This document shows positions 25,128 through 33,867 of a stretch of DNA of 64,000 nucleotides, in pieces. The translations under genes were made by a program, and so were the position numbers. Position 1 is the stretch's first letter. Every line of letters starts with the position of its first letter. This DNA comes from Mycobacterium kiyosense (lineage in GTDB: Bacteria > Actinomycetota > Actinomycetes > Mycobacteriales > Mycobacteriaceae). Where the stretch lies: NCBI GenBank assembly GCA_021654635.1, contig AP025179.1, positions 3,844,001 to 3,908,000 of the forward strand, read 5' to 3'. The notes under the pieces are model-generated. The model was not told where the DNA came from and did no database searches. It worked only from the letters and a program-made list of their open reading frames with translations.

Positions 25128-26144
25128 TCACGGCTTCTCCGTCCGTTGGTTTCCCCTACAGCTACCCCACTCCGTCGAGCACAAACCAGCCCGCGCCGAC
25201 AACGATTCGACGACCTCGACCAGTTCGTCGGCGGCTTCCCAGTTCAGCAGGTGGCCCGCGTCGGGCACGCTGACCAATCGGGCACCAGGTATGCCTTCGG
25301 TCAGCCGCCGGGAGTGGCTGGGCGGCGTGGTGCGGTCAGCAGTCCCCACCATCACCACCGTGGGCACGGTGATCTCCCCCAGCCTCGGATAACGATCCTC
25401 CTGGGAGAACGCGCGCACGATGGGTGCCAGTGGCCCGTGCTCCTCGAGATGCCGACGGAAAAACTCGAGGAACACCGAGATCATCGCCGGCGAGGGCCGC
25501 GACCCGCACTGCGCGGCACCCAGCAGCACACCAACGGTACGGCTGCGCAAAAGCTGTTGAATCACACCGTGTTCCATCAGCGGGATCTGCAACCGGTTCT
25601 GCGGCGCTCCCTCCAGAACCCGGCCGGCCCAGGTGGCGAACAGCACCACGCCACGCAGCCGCCCGGACACCGAGGGGAAGTCCAGCAGCGCGCGAATCGT
25701 CACGAACCCGCCCATCGAGTGCCCGACGAGCACGGCGTCTTCGACGTCGAAATGATCCAGGACGGCAGCGATGTCGGCCGCCATCACCTGCGAGCCGATG
25801 CCCTCGGAGCCCAGCGTGGACCGGCCGTGGCCCCGCTGGTCAAAGGCGACCAAACGGAAACCCTTGGCCAACAAGGCATCCCACACGAGATTCCATTCCA
25901 GAACGTCTGCGGTGTAGCCGTGCACGAAAACCACCGTCGGCCCGTCGCCCGCGGCCAGGGCCCGCAACACGGTGCCGTCCGGACGGGTGATCGTCGACTC
26001 CTCGCCCTGCGGTTGGGCGAGCAACTGTGCGCGCGAATACGGGTCGGGGTTGCGCTCGATCCGAGCTACCAGCGCCCGCATCCCCGCCCAGCCCAGCAAA
26101 CCCACGCTCGCCAACGCCGTCGTGGCGGCCAAGCCTGCTCTCAA
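25128..26144 (-). CDS. membrane-anchored alpha/beta hydrolase
   Basis: The 338-residue protein has an N-terminal hydrophobic segment (5-22), an oxyanion loop VVFVHGYTAD, DQRGHGRS, nucleophile elbow GHSMGG (Ser143), and the catalytic His in DAGHLLNW. It resembles mycobacterial lipases/esterases of the TesA/LipV fold. The frame ends at 25128 with a poor tail (CSTEWGSCRGNQRTEKP). Another register continues to a stop at 25000 with VTTAEQPPPEGDKQPPQ and ends EGEHTSDE, so an indel near 25141-25180 may have replaced a longer acidic tail. Confidence 0.85.
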   Translation of the reverse strand: MRAGLAATTALASVGLLGWAGMRALVARIERNPDPYSRAQLLAQPQGEESTITRPDGTVLRALAAGDGPTVVFVHGYTADVLEWNLVWDALLAKGFRLVAFDQRGHGRSTLGSEGIGSQVMAADIAAVLDHFDVEDAVLVGHSMGGFVTIRALLDFPSVSGRLRGVVLFATWAGRVLEGAPQNRLQIPLMEHGVIQQLLRSRTVGVLLGAAQCGSRPSPAMISVFLEFFRRHLEEHGPLAPIVRAFSQEDRYPRLGEITVPTVVMVGTADRTTPPSHSRRLTEGIPGARLVSVPDAGHLLNWEAADELVEVVESLSARAGLCSTEWGSCRGNQRTEKP

Positions 26145-26236
26145 CCCAACCTCCCACCGGCAGCAACGTAGCGCCCATGCGCGGGACGCAGCTCGAACGT
26201 CAGGCTACCGTCGGGTCACCATGCGCCGGCCGGGTA

Positions 26237-26557
26237 CTACGAACTGCCCGCGGGTGGCAGCTGGGAGGGGCAGTAGACATGTGCCGCAATCGCGGTGAAC
26301 CGTGCGGCGTTGTCCTGCGACAGTCCCGGGTTCGCGCCCTGGATGATGCCGACGACCTCGACTCCGGGCTTCCCCTGGTTCGCCAGTTCGCAGACCGTCT
26401 TGCCGGCGGTTATCGCGCTCGCGGGGTCCTTGAAGGTGATCCCGGCGGCTCCGAGTGAGACCAGGAACGCTTGGTCCTGGCCGGCGTCGGCGTGCGCGGG
26501 CACCGCGCAGCAGCCCACCGCGGCCAGGAAACCGGTCAACGCCAACAAACGCTTCAT
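26237..26557 (-). CDS. secreted DUF732 protein
   Basis: The 106-residue protein begins MKRLLALTGFLAAVGCCAVP with a signal peptide ending AHA. The mature domain AGQDQAFLVSLGAAGITFKD...VCELANQGKPGVEVVGII...YCP is the mycobacterial DUF732 fold, with two cysteines likely disulfide-bonded. Such small exported proteins are abundant in mycobacteria and have no known function. It is transcribed away from clpC2. Confidence 0.85.
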   Translation of the reverse strand: MKRLLALTGFLAAVGCCAVPAHADAGQDQAFLVSLGAAGITFKDPASAITAGKTVCELANQGKPGVEVVGIIQGANPGLSQDNAARFTAIAAHVYCPSQLPPAGSS

Positions 26558-26651
26558 GACCTCGAGATTCTGCTGCACTCGCAGTCAGCGCGCATCTCGT
26601 GCGGCGAATACGAAATGAACGTTGAACGACCACCCGCGGGGCCGACCCGAA

Positions 26652-26699
26652 CGTCAACCGTTGGTTGACGACGCCGCCTACGTCAACCTAGAGTTGACG
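26652..26699 (+). promoter_or_regulatory. twin palindromic operators before clpC2
   Basis: CGTCAACCGTTGGTTGACG (26652-26670) and CGTCAACCTAGAGTTGACG (26681-26699) are 19-bp palindromes with 7 to 8-bp arms, spaced 29 bp centre to centre. The second ends 2 bp before the ATG, so no ribosome-binding site fits and the transcript may be leaderless or nearly so. ClpC2 has a helix-turn-helix and is reported to autoregulate; these are the obvious sites. Confidence 0.75.
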
Positions 26700-26701
26700 A
26701 C

Positions 26702-27433
26702 ATGGCCGAACCGACCCAAATCGCCTACCCTGTCCGCCTCGACGAAATGATCGACGCCATCAAGAAAGCGCACAGCGACGCACTGGACCAACTGTCCGAC
26801 GCCGTCCTGGCCGCCGAGCACCTGAGCGAGATCGCCGACCACCTGATCGGGCATTTCGTCGACCAGGCCCGCCGATCGGGTGCCTCCTGGACCGACATCG
26901 GTAAGAGCATGGGCGTCACCAAGCAAGCCGCCCAGAAGCGGTTCGTCCCCAAAACCGAATCGGCCGTCCTTGATCTCGAGCAGGGCTTCGGGCGGTTCAC
27001 CCCGCGGGCCCGTGGCGCGGTGGTCGCCGCCCAGAACGCCGCCCACGACGCCGGCAACAGCGAGATCACCCCCGAGCATCTGCTGCTCGGCATGCTCAGC
27101 GATCCGGCCGCGCTGGCCACAGTGTTGCTACGCCTGCAGCAGATCGACACCGACACCCTGCGCGCCTCGATCCAACTGCCGGAACCAGCCGCCGAAGTCC
27201 CGGCGATGATCCCGTTCAACGGCCCGGCCCGCAAGGCCCTCGAACTCACCTTCCGCGAGGCACTTCGGTTGGGCCACAACTACATCGGCACCGAACACCT
27301 GCTGCTCGCACTGCTCGAACTCGAGCACGGGACCGGCCCGCTGCACCAGGCCGGCGTCGACAAGAGCCGCGTCGAAACCGATCTCGTCGACGCCCTGGAG
27401 TCGCTCACCGCGGGCGGTCCCGCCAAAGCCTGA
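26702..27433 (+). CDS. clpC2: ClpC2, Clp N-domain protein with DNA-binding region
   Basis: The 243-residue protein lacks any ATPase domain. Residues 60-80 (GASWTDIGKSMGVTKQAAQKR) form a helix-turn-helix. Residues 100-235 carry double Clp N-repeats (ITPEHLLLGMLSD; IGTEHLLLALLEL) like those of ClpC1. In mycobacteria ClpC2 is reported to sequester cyclomarin-type antibiotics that target ClpC1 and to be induced by them. It marks the left end of the block collinear with Rv2667-Rv2713. The promoter holds twin palindromes. Confidence 0.93.
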   Translation: MAEPTQIAYPVRLDEMIDAIKKAHSDALDQLSDAVLAAEHLSEIADHLIGHFVDQARRSGASWTDIGKSMGVTKQAAQKRFVPKTESAVLDLEQGFGRFTPRARGAVVAAQNAAHDAGNSEITPEHLLLGMLSDPAALATVLLRLQQIDTDTLRASIQLPEPAAEVPAMIPFNGPARKALELTFREALRLGHNYIGTEHLLLALLELEHGTGPLHQAGVDKSRVETDLVDALESLTAGGPAKA

Positions 27434-27511
27434 GCCGGCCGACCACTCCCCCGGCATCGCCGCGTGTGCAATCATGCGAAGGTCCGCAGAACGGTAGCCC
27501 AGGAGGCGAAA

Positions 27512-28036
27512 ATGCAGCGCTGGCTGATGATCCTGTGCGCGTTCGTGCTCACCGGCGCGGGCCTGCTGCCTTTCGACGCCGCCCTGCCCCGCGCCCACGC
27601 CGGCGATGCGCCGATCGGTCACCTCGGCGACACCCTTCGGGTGGACACCGGCAGCTACGTCGCCGACGTCACCGTCACCAGCGTGGTACCGGTCGACCCG
27701 CCGCCCGGATTCGGCTACACGCGCAGCGGCGTGCCGGTGAAAAGCTTCCCCGACAGCACGGTTGCCCGCGCCGACGTGGTGGTGCGGGCGGTCCGGGTGC
27801 CCAACCCCTACATCATGGCGACCAACTTCAGCTTCGACGGCGTCACCCAGTTCGCCGATGCCTACAAGCCCCGCCCGTGCGACGCGCCCGACTGGCTGGA
27901 CGCCGCCCTGGGCAACGCGCCGCAGGGCGCCGTGGTGCGGGGCGGGGTGTACTGGGACGCCTACCGAGACCCGGTGTCGGTGGTGGTCCTGCTGGACCGC
28001 AAGACCGGCGAGCACCTAGCGCAATGGAACCTGTGA
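27512..28036 (+). CDS. exported protein, Rv2668 homologue
   Basis: The 174-residue protein starts with ATG after a strong AGGAGG (27501-27506). It has a signal sequence (MQRWLMILCAFVLTGAGLLP to HAG) and a mature beta-rich domain (LGDTLRVDTGSYVADVTVTS; RADVVVRAVRVPNPYIMATN). That resembles MPT63/DUF1942-type immunoglobulin-like secreted proteins. Position after clpC2 matches Rv2668. The function is unknown. Confidence 0.82.
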   Translation: MQRWLMILCAFVLTGAGLLPFDAALPRAHAGDAPIGHLGDTLRVDTGSYVADVTVTSVVPVDPPPGFGYTRSGVPVKSFPDSTVARADVVVRAVRVPNPYIMATNFSFDGVTQFADAYKPRPCDAPDWLDAALGNAPQGAVVRGGVYWDAYRDPVSVVVLLDRKTGEHLAQWNL

Positions 28037-28037
28037 G

Positions 28038-28571
28038 CTGAGAATAGAACTCGCTCGACCGGGCGACGCCGGCGAACTGGCCGCGGTCGCCGCACGCACC
28101 TTCCCGCTGGCGTGCCCGCCGTGGTCACGCCCGCGAGACATCGCCGCGTTCGTCGACACCAACCTTTCGGCGGCCTGCTTCACCACGTACCTGAGCGACC
28201 CGGACCGGGCCCTCTTCGTGGCCCGCGACGGCGACCGGATCGTGGGATACGCCATGCTGATTCGCGGTGTGCCCGACGATGACAACATCCAGCGCGCCGT
28301 CCCGGTACGGCCCGCCGTGGAGCTGTCGAAGATGTATCTGCTGCCTGAGTTTCACCGCACGGGCGTGGCGGCGGCGTTGATGGAAGCCGCGCTGGCCGAG
28401 GCCACCGCGTGGGGGGCGCGCTGCATGTGGCTCGGTACCAATGAGAAAAACGAACGCGCAGTGCGGTTTTACGCGAAATTCGGTTTTACCATCAACGGCG
28501 CCAAGACTTTTCAGATGGGTGAGTTCGTCGAAGACGACCACGTCATGGTCCGGGAGCTCGACCCGCAGTGA
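28038..28571 (+). CDS. GNAT acetyltransferase, Rv2669 homologue, start unclear
   Basis: The product (about 177 residues) begins RIELARPGDAGELAAVAART and has the GNAT acetyl-CoA region LSKMYLLPEFHRTGVAAALM, then ERAVRFYAKFGF. No ATG, GTG or TTG stands in this frame after the TAG at 28017; only CTG at 28038 is available. GTGAGCTGAG at 28033 would give a GTG start with a one-base indel, which suggests a sequence error. The substrate is unknown. Its 3' end overlaps the convergent ATPase gene by 29 bp. Confidence 0.8.
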   Translation: MRIELARPGDAGELAAVAARTFPLACPPWSRPRDIAAFVDTNLSAACFTTYLSDPDRALFVARDGDRIVGYAMLIRGVPDDDNIQRAVPVRPAVELSKMYLLPEFHRTGVAAALMEAALAEATAWGARCMWLGTNEKNERAVRFYAKFGFTINGAKTFQMGEFVEDDHVMVRELDPQ

Positions 28572-29583
28572 GCGCCAGCAACCGCGACGTGGCCCGCAGG
28601 TACTTCTTGCGGAATCCGCCGGCCAACATCTCCTCGCTGAATATGCTGTCCAGCTTGGCACCGGAAGCCACCACCGGAATGCCCGCGTCGTACAGCCGGT
28701 CGGTCAGGGCCACCAATCGCAGGGCCACATTCTGATCGTCCAGAACGTGTACCCCGGTGACGAACATCGCCGTCACTCCCTCGATCAGGGTCAGGTACCG
28801 CGACGGGTGCATGGTGGCCAGGTGCGCGCACAGCTCGTCGAAATCATCGAGCGTAGCCCCGGGCACGGCGGCGGCCCGTACCAAAACCTCGTCGTCGGAC
28901 AACGGCGTCGGAGCCGGCGGTAGATCGCGATGCCGATAGTCGGGACCCTCGATCCGAGCGGTAGTGAAAATGCTTGCCAGCGTATTGATTTCGCGAAAAA
29001 AATCCTGAGCGGCGAACCGGCCCTCGCCGAGCTGCTCGGGCAGCGTGTTCGAGGTGGCCGCCACCGAGACGCCCCGCTGCACCAGCGACGAGAGCAGCCG
29101 CGAGACCAGCGTCGTGTTGCCCGGGTCGTCCAACTCGAACTCGTCGATGCACACCGCGGTGTAATCGGAAAGCAGCTCGATGCATTCGGCGAAACCGAAA
29201 ACACCGGCCAGTTGCGTCAATTCGCCGAACGTGGCGAACGCCTTGGGCTGCCCCTCGGGCAGTTGGTAGTACGCCGAGGCCAGCAGGTGGGTCTTGCCCA
29301 CGCCGAACCCGCCGTCCAGGTACAACCCGACACCGGGCAGCGGCTCGCGGCGCCCGAGCAATTTCCGGCGCCCTGCCCGGCGTTGCACCGCCTGGCGGCA
29401 GAACTCCCGGCACGACTCGACGGCGGCGGCCTGGGTGGGTTCGGCAGGGTCGGGCCGGTACGTCGCGAAGCTCACCTCGGCGAACGTCGGCGGTGGCCGC
29501 AACTGCCCGATCAGCCGCTCCGGTGACACCGACGGATGCCGGTCGACCAAGCGCGCAACCTGCCCCGATCCGGCCCCGTCCAT
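28543..29583 (-). CDS. AFG1/ZapE-type ATPase, Rv2670c homologue
   Basis: The 346-residue protein has Walker A GGFGVGKTHL (K97), Walker B VCIDEFELDD (D147, E148), a sensor region VSVAATSNTLPEQLGEGRF, and the AFG1-type C-terminal GIPVVASGAKLDSIFSEEML. ZapE/AFG1 ATPases act at the division septum or as chaperones for membrane proteins. In mycobacteria the role is not settled. It is divergent from the RibD-like gene with a 34-bp gap, so promoters overlap. Confidence 0.87.
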   Translation of the reverse strand: MDGAGSGQVARLVDRHPSVSPERLIGQLRPPPTFAEVSFATYRPDPAEPTQAAAVESCREFCRQAVQRRAGRRKLLGRREPLPGVGLYLDGGFGVGKTHLLASAYYQLPEGQPKAFATFGELTQLAGVFGFAECIELLSDYTAVCIDEFELDDPGNTTLVSRLLSSLVQRGVSVAATSNTLPEQLGEGRFAAQDFFREINTLASIFTTARIEGPDYRHRDLPPAPTPLSDDEVLVRAAAVPGATLDDFDELCAHLATMHPSRYLTLIEGVTAMFVTGVHVLDDQNVALRLVALTDRLYDAGIPVVASGAKLDSIFSEEMLAGGFRKKYLRATSRLLALTAGRAPGP

Positions 29584-29617
29584 GCTGGAACTGTAACGAC
29601 GTGCTGCAATCGAACCC

Positions 29618-30412
29618 ATGCCCGACTTCGAGGCCGATACCGCCGCCGGCCTGGCCGCCGAAACATCGCTGACGCTGCTGGGCTACCAGCGTGAAGTCGG
29701 GCACGACGAACTGCCCCAGCTCTACGCCTACCCCCCCGGCCGGGCCTGGGTGCGAGCCAATTTCATCACCAGCCTGGACGGCGGCGCCACCGTCGACGGT
29801 CTCAGCGGTCAGCTGGGCAGCCCCGGTGACCGGGCCGTCTTCGTCGTGCTGCGCGGGCTGGCCGACGTCGTCGTAGTCGGCGCGGGCACGGTGCGCTCAG
29901 AGAGCTACTCGGGCGCGCACGTCAGCGTCCCCGCCCGCCAGCAGCGCCAAGCCCGCGGACAAAGCGAGATCCCGCAGCTGGCCATCGTCACCAAGACCGG
30001 CCGCCTGGACCGCGACCTGCCGGTCTTCACCCGCACCGAGGTGCGACCGCTGATACTGACCTGCACCGCGGCCGCCGACGACGCCGCCCGCCAACTCACC
30101 GGTCTGGTCGACGACGTCGTCGACTGCTCCGCCCAGAACTCAGCCGAGCTGGACGTCGCCACCATGCTGGCCAGGCTGCGGGCCCGCGGCCTGGGCCGGG
30201 TACTCACCGAGGGCGGCCCCACGCTGCTCGGCGCGTTCATCGACGCCGACCTGCTCGACGAGCTGTGCCTGACCATCGCGCCCGTCGTCGTCGGCGGGGC
30301 GGCCCACCGCATCGCCGCGGGAGCCGGCCAGCTGCAGACCCGGATGCGTTGTGCCCACGTCCTGACCGACGACACCGGGTACCTGTACACGCGCTACGTC
30401 AGGGCTGAGTGA
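29618..30412 (+). CDS. ribD: RibD C-terminal-type pyrimidine reductase, Rv2671 homologue
   Basis: The 264-residue protein has the dihydrofolate reductase-like fold of RibD C-terminal domains: WVRANFITSLDGGATVDG, ADVVVVGAGTVRSESYSG and VLTEGGPTLLGAFIDADLLD. It lacks the deaminase half. In M. tuberculosis, Rv2671 overexpression gives para-aminosalicylic acid resistance because the enzyme can supply dihydrofolate reductase activity. It would use NADPH. It stands between the divergent ATPase and the lipoprotein gene. Confidence 0.88.
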   Translation: MPDFEADTAAGLAAETSLTLLGYQREVGHDELPQLYAYPPGRAWVRANFITSLDGGATVDGLSGQLGSPGDRAVFVVLRGLADVVVVGAGTVRSESYSGAHVSVPARQQRQARGQSEIPQLAIVTKTGRLDRDLPVFTRTEVRPLILTCTAAADDAARQLTGLVDDVVDCSAQNSAELDVATMLARLRARGLGRVLTEGGPTLLGAFIDADLLDELCLTIAPVVVGGAAHRIAAGAGQLQTRMRCAHVLTDDTGYLYTRYVRAE

Positions 30413-30435
30413 CGGGCCCGGCTACTGTGGTCGGC

Positions 30436-31997
30436 ATGCGTCGGCACCTCATCTTGGCCACCGCCCTGGTGGCGGCGAGCACGCTGCTGGCCGGCTGCAT
30501 CCCGATCTTCGGCGCCGATCCCCGCTTCGCCACCAGCTCCGGCGCCCGGCCGCAGGGCGTTCCCAACACCACACCGCCGCCCAGCGGTCCGGCGCCGATC
30601 GCGGCACCCAAGAACGACCTTGCGTGGCGCGACTGCACGGGCAAGGTCAATGCCGACGCCGGCGTTCCCGGGGCGCCCGGGGTCAAGCTCGAGTGCGCCA
30701 CCTTCGACGCCGACCTCGACCCGCTCAACGGCGGATCGGGATCGGTGAGCATCGGCGTGGTCCGCGCCCGCTCGGCCCAGACGCCCGGCAACGCCGGGCC
30801 CCTGGTATTCACCACCGGCTCCGACATCGCGTCATCCACCCAACTGCCGGTCTGGCTGACCCACGCCGGCGCCGACGTGCTGCGCAGCCACCCGATCGTC
30901 GCGATCGACCGTCGCGGCATCGGCATGTCCAGCCCGATCGACTGCCGCGATCGTCAAGACCGCGACGAGATGCGCGACCAGGCCCAGTTCCAGGTCGGCG
31001 ACGACCCGGTAGCCAACCTCTCCGAGGTCTCCAACACCGCCACCACCAACTGCACCGACGCGATCGCGCCCGGCGACTCGGCCTACGACAACAACCACGC
31101 GGCGTCCGACATCGAGCGGCTGCGCAACCTCTGGGACGTGCCGGCAGTGGCGCTGGTCGGTGTCGGCAACGGCGCCCAGGTGGCGCTGACCTACGCCGGG
31201 TCGCGCCCGGACAAGGTCGCTCGCCTGATCCTGGACTCGCCGGTCGCGCTGGGCGCCAGCGCCGAAGCGGCCGCCGAGCAACAGGTGAAAGGCCAGCAGG
31301 CTGCGCTCGACGCGTTCGCCGCGCAATGCGCCGCCGTCAACTGCCCGCTGGGACCCGACCCGAAAGGCGCAGTCAGCCAGCTGTTGGCCACCGCCCGCAG
31401 CGGCCAGGGGCTGGGCCGCACCTCGGTAGCGTCGCTCACCAACGCCATCACCACCGCCCTGGGTTTCCCGGCCGGGCACCGTGTCGCCAACACCACGAAC
31501 CTGGCCACCGCGCTGGCCGCCGCCCGCACCGGTGACATGAACCAGCTCACCAATCTGATCAACCGCGCCGAAAGCCTGCAGCACACCGACGGCCAGTTCG
31601 TCAATGCCTGCAGCGACGCGGTGAACCGGGCCCACCCCGGACCGGATCCGCGAATTTGGTGGTCGCCTGGGCCAAGCTGTATCCGCAGTTCGGCACGGTA
31701 GCGGCGCTCAATCTGGCCAAGTGCGTGCACTGGCCCACCGGGTCGACACCGCAGGCGCCCAAGCAACTCAAGGTCGACGTGCTGCTGCTCGGCGTTCAGA
31801 ACGACCCGATCGCCGGCAACGAAGGGGTCGCCGCGACGGCAGCCACCATCATCAACGCCAACGCGGCCAGCAAGCGGGTGATGTGGCAGGGCATCGGCCA
31901 CGGCGCCAGCATCTATTCGCCCTGCGCGGTTCCGCCGCTGATCGGATATCTCGACGAGGGCAAACTCCCCGGAACCGACACTTATTGTCCCGCCTGA
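30436..31997 (+). pseudogene. lipoprotein alpha/beta hydrolase (TAP-like), Rv2672 homologue, one frameshift
   Basis: The protein starts MRRHLILATALVAASTLLAG with lipobox LAGC and reads as an exported hydrolase with TAP-like C-terminus. Near 31640-31655 the frame shifts from SDAVNRAHPGPD to VVAWAKLYPQFGTVAALNLA, ending GIGHGASIYSPCAVPPLIGY. The final GHG is the expected catalytic His. At the nucleophile elbow it reads LVGVGNGAQVAL, with no Ser at the GxSxG position, so it may be non-catalytic. Joined length is about 520 residues, usual for the family. The shift may be a sequence error. Confidence 0.75.
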
Positions 31998-32062
31998 AAA
32001 TGCGACGCACCGCGCCCGAGACTGCCTGACACCTCAGCCGCGCGGCCTGATACTTTGCGCAG

Positions 32063-33349
32063 GTGACGGCAGCTGACTCGACCGGCTTGCGCGGCGCAGT
32101 GCAGGCGGCGTTTCGCCCCGGCCCCAGGAGCACGACAGCGATCCTGAGATCGGTGCTCTGGCCGGCGGCCATCCTGTCGGTACTGCACCGCAGCATCGTG
32201 CTCACCACCAACGGCAACATCACCGACGACTTCAAACCCGTCTACCGTGCCGTGGACAATTTCCGGCACGGCCTGGACATGTACAACGAGCACTTCGACT
32301 ACGTCGACCCGCACTACCTGTACCCGCCGGGCGGCACGCTGCTGATGGCGCCGTTCGGGTACCTGCCGTTCGCGCCGTCGCGCTACCTGTTCATCTCGAT
32401 CAACACCGTGGCGATCCTGTTGGCCGCCTACCTGCTGCTGCGGATGTTCAACTTCACGCTGTCCTCGGTTGCCGCGCCCGCGCTGATCCTGGCCATGTTC
32501 TGCACCGAGACGGTGACCAACACTCTGGTTTTCACCAACATCAACGGTTGCGTGCTGTTGGCCGAGATCCTGTTCCTGCGGTGGCTGATGGACGGCAAGG
32601 TCAGCCACCAGTGGTGGGCCGGGCTCGCCATCGGGCTGACGCTCACCCTCAAACCGCTGCTCGGTCCGCTGCTGTTGTTGCCGCTGCTGAACCGCCAGTG
32701 GCGGGCGTGGGTGACCGCGCTGGTGGTGCCGGCGGCGATCAACCTGGCCGCCCTGCCGCTGGTGCCGCACTCCATGGACTTCTTCAAACGGACGCTGCCC
32801 TACATCCTGGGCACCCGCGACTACTTCAACAGCTCCATCCAGGGCAACGGTCTCTACTTCGGCCTGCCCACCTGGCTGATCGTCGCGCTGCGGCTGCTGT
32901 TCACCCTGATCGCGATCGCCGCGCTGTGGCTGCTCTACCGCTACTACCGCACCCGCGACCCGCTGTTCTGGTTCACCACCTCTTCGGGGGTGCTGCTGCT
33001 GTGGTCGTGGCTGGCGATGTCGCTGGCCCAGGGCTACTACTCGATGATGCTGTTCCCGTTCCTGATGACGGTGGTGCTGCCCAATTCGGTGATCCGGAAC
33101 TGGCCGGCGTGGCTGGCGATCTACGGGTTCATGACGCTGGACCGCTGGCTGTTGTTCAACTGGATGCGGTGGGGCCGGGCGCTGGAGTACCTGAAGATCA
33201 CCTACGGGTGGTCGCTGCTGCTGATCGTGACGTTCACCGTGCTCTACTTCCGGTATCTGGACGCCAAGGCCGAAAACCGGCTGGAAGACGGCATCGACCC
33301 GGCTTGGCTGAAAGTCGACCGGGCGCCGCGCGCTAGCGTGGAAGCATGA
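32063..33349 (+). CDS. aftC: AftC arabinofuranosyltransferase
   Basis: The 428-residue membrane glycosyltransferase (GT87, DUF2029) has about ten hydrophobic helices. Its first extracytoplasmic loop holds GNITDDFKPVYRAVDNFRHG...DYVDPHYLYPPGG with the acidic residues typical of GT-C enzymes. AftC adds alpha-1,3 branching arabinofuranose residues to arabinogalactan and lipoarabinomannan using decaprenyl-phosphoryl arabinose. The GTG start is at 32063. It overlaps msrB as ATGA. Confidence 0.93.
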   Translation: MTAADSTGLRGAVQAAFRPGPRSTTAILRSVLWPAAILSVLHRSIVLTTNGNITDDFKPVYRAVDNFRHGLDMYNEHFDYVDPHYLYPPGGTLLMAPFGYLPFAPSRYLFISINTVAILLAAYLLLRMFNFTLSSVAAPALILAMFCTETVTNTLVFTNINGCVLLAEILFLRWLMDGKVSHQWWAGLAIGLTLTLKPLLGPLLLLPLLNRQWRAWVTALVVPAAINLAALPLVPHSMDFFKRTLPYILGTRDYFNSSIQGNGLYFGLPTWLIVALRLLFTLIAIAALWLLYRYYRTRDPLFWFTTSSGVLLLWSWLAMSLAQGYYSMMLFPFLMTVVLPNSVIRNWPAWLAIYGFMTLDRWLLFNWMRWGRALEYLKITYGWSLLLIVTFTVLYFRYLDAKAENRLEDGIDPAWLKVDRAPRASVEA

Positions 33350-33765
33350 CCGATATCGGACGTCCGAAACTCGAGCTCTCCGACGACGAGTGGCGCAAGA
33401 AGCTCAACCCGCAGGAGTTCGACGTGCTGCGCCGCGCCGGCACCGAACGCCCCTTCACCGGTGAGTACACCGACACCAAGACCCAGGGCATCTACCAGTG
33501 CCGCGCCTGCGGCGCCGAATTGTTCCGCAGCACAGAGAAATTCGAGTCACATTGCGGCTGGCCGTCGTTCTACGACCCGTCCTCCTCCGACGCGGTGATC
33601 CTGCGCTCGGACACCTCGATGGGCATGACCCGCACCGAGGTTTTGTGCGCGAACTGCCACAGCCATTTGGGGCACGTGTTCTCCGGCGAGGGTTATCCCA
33701 CCCCGACCGACCAGCGCTACTGCATCAACTCGGTCTCGCTGCGCCTGGTCCCCGACGGTTCCTGA
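33346..33765 (+). CDS. msrB: methionine-R-sulfoxide reductase B
   Basis: This 139-residue SelR-domain protein carries all key residues: zinc cysteines C52, C55, C101 and C104 (CRAC, CANC), HCGWPSF with C70 as likely resolving cysteine, and catalytic C126 in RYCIN. It reduces methionine-R-sulfoxide in proteins. Translation is coupled to aftC by a 4-base overlap. Confidence 0.95.
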   Translation: MTDIGRPKLELSDDEWRKKLNPQEFDVLRRAGTERPFTGEYTDTKTQGIYQCRACGAELFRSTEKFESHCGWPSFYDPSSSDAVILRSDTSMGMTRTEVLCANCHSHLGHVFSGEGYPTPTDQRYCINSVSLRLVPDGS

Positions 33766-33867
33766 CCGGCCCGCCTCTCCCCGGCTCGCCGCCTCTCCGT
33801 CGAGCGTGAATCCTGCGAGACAGCACCGCGGCGTGTCGCGGTCGCCGAGTTCACAGTCGGCGCCGGC

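Noticed and set aside
24967..25392. Plus-strand frame of about 140 codons upstream of the hydrolase
   Set aside because: Composition matches the antisense of the hydrolase and its acidic tail; no motif was seen.
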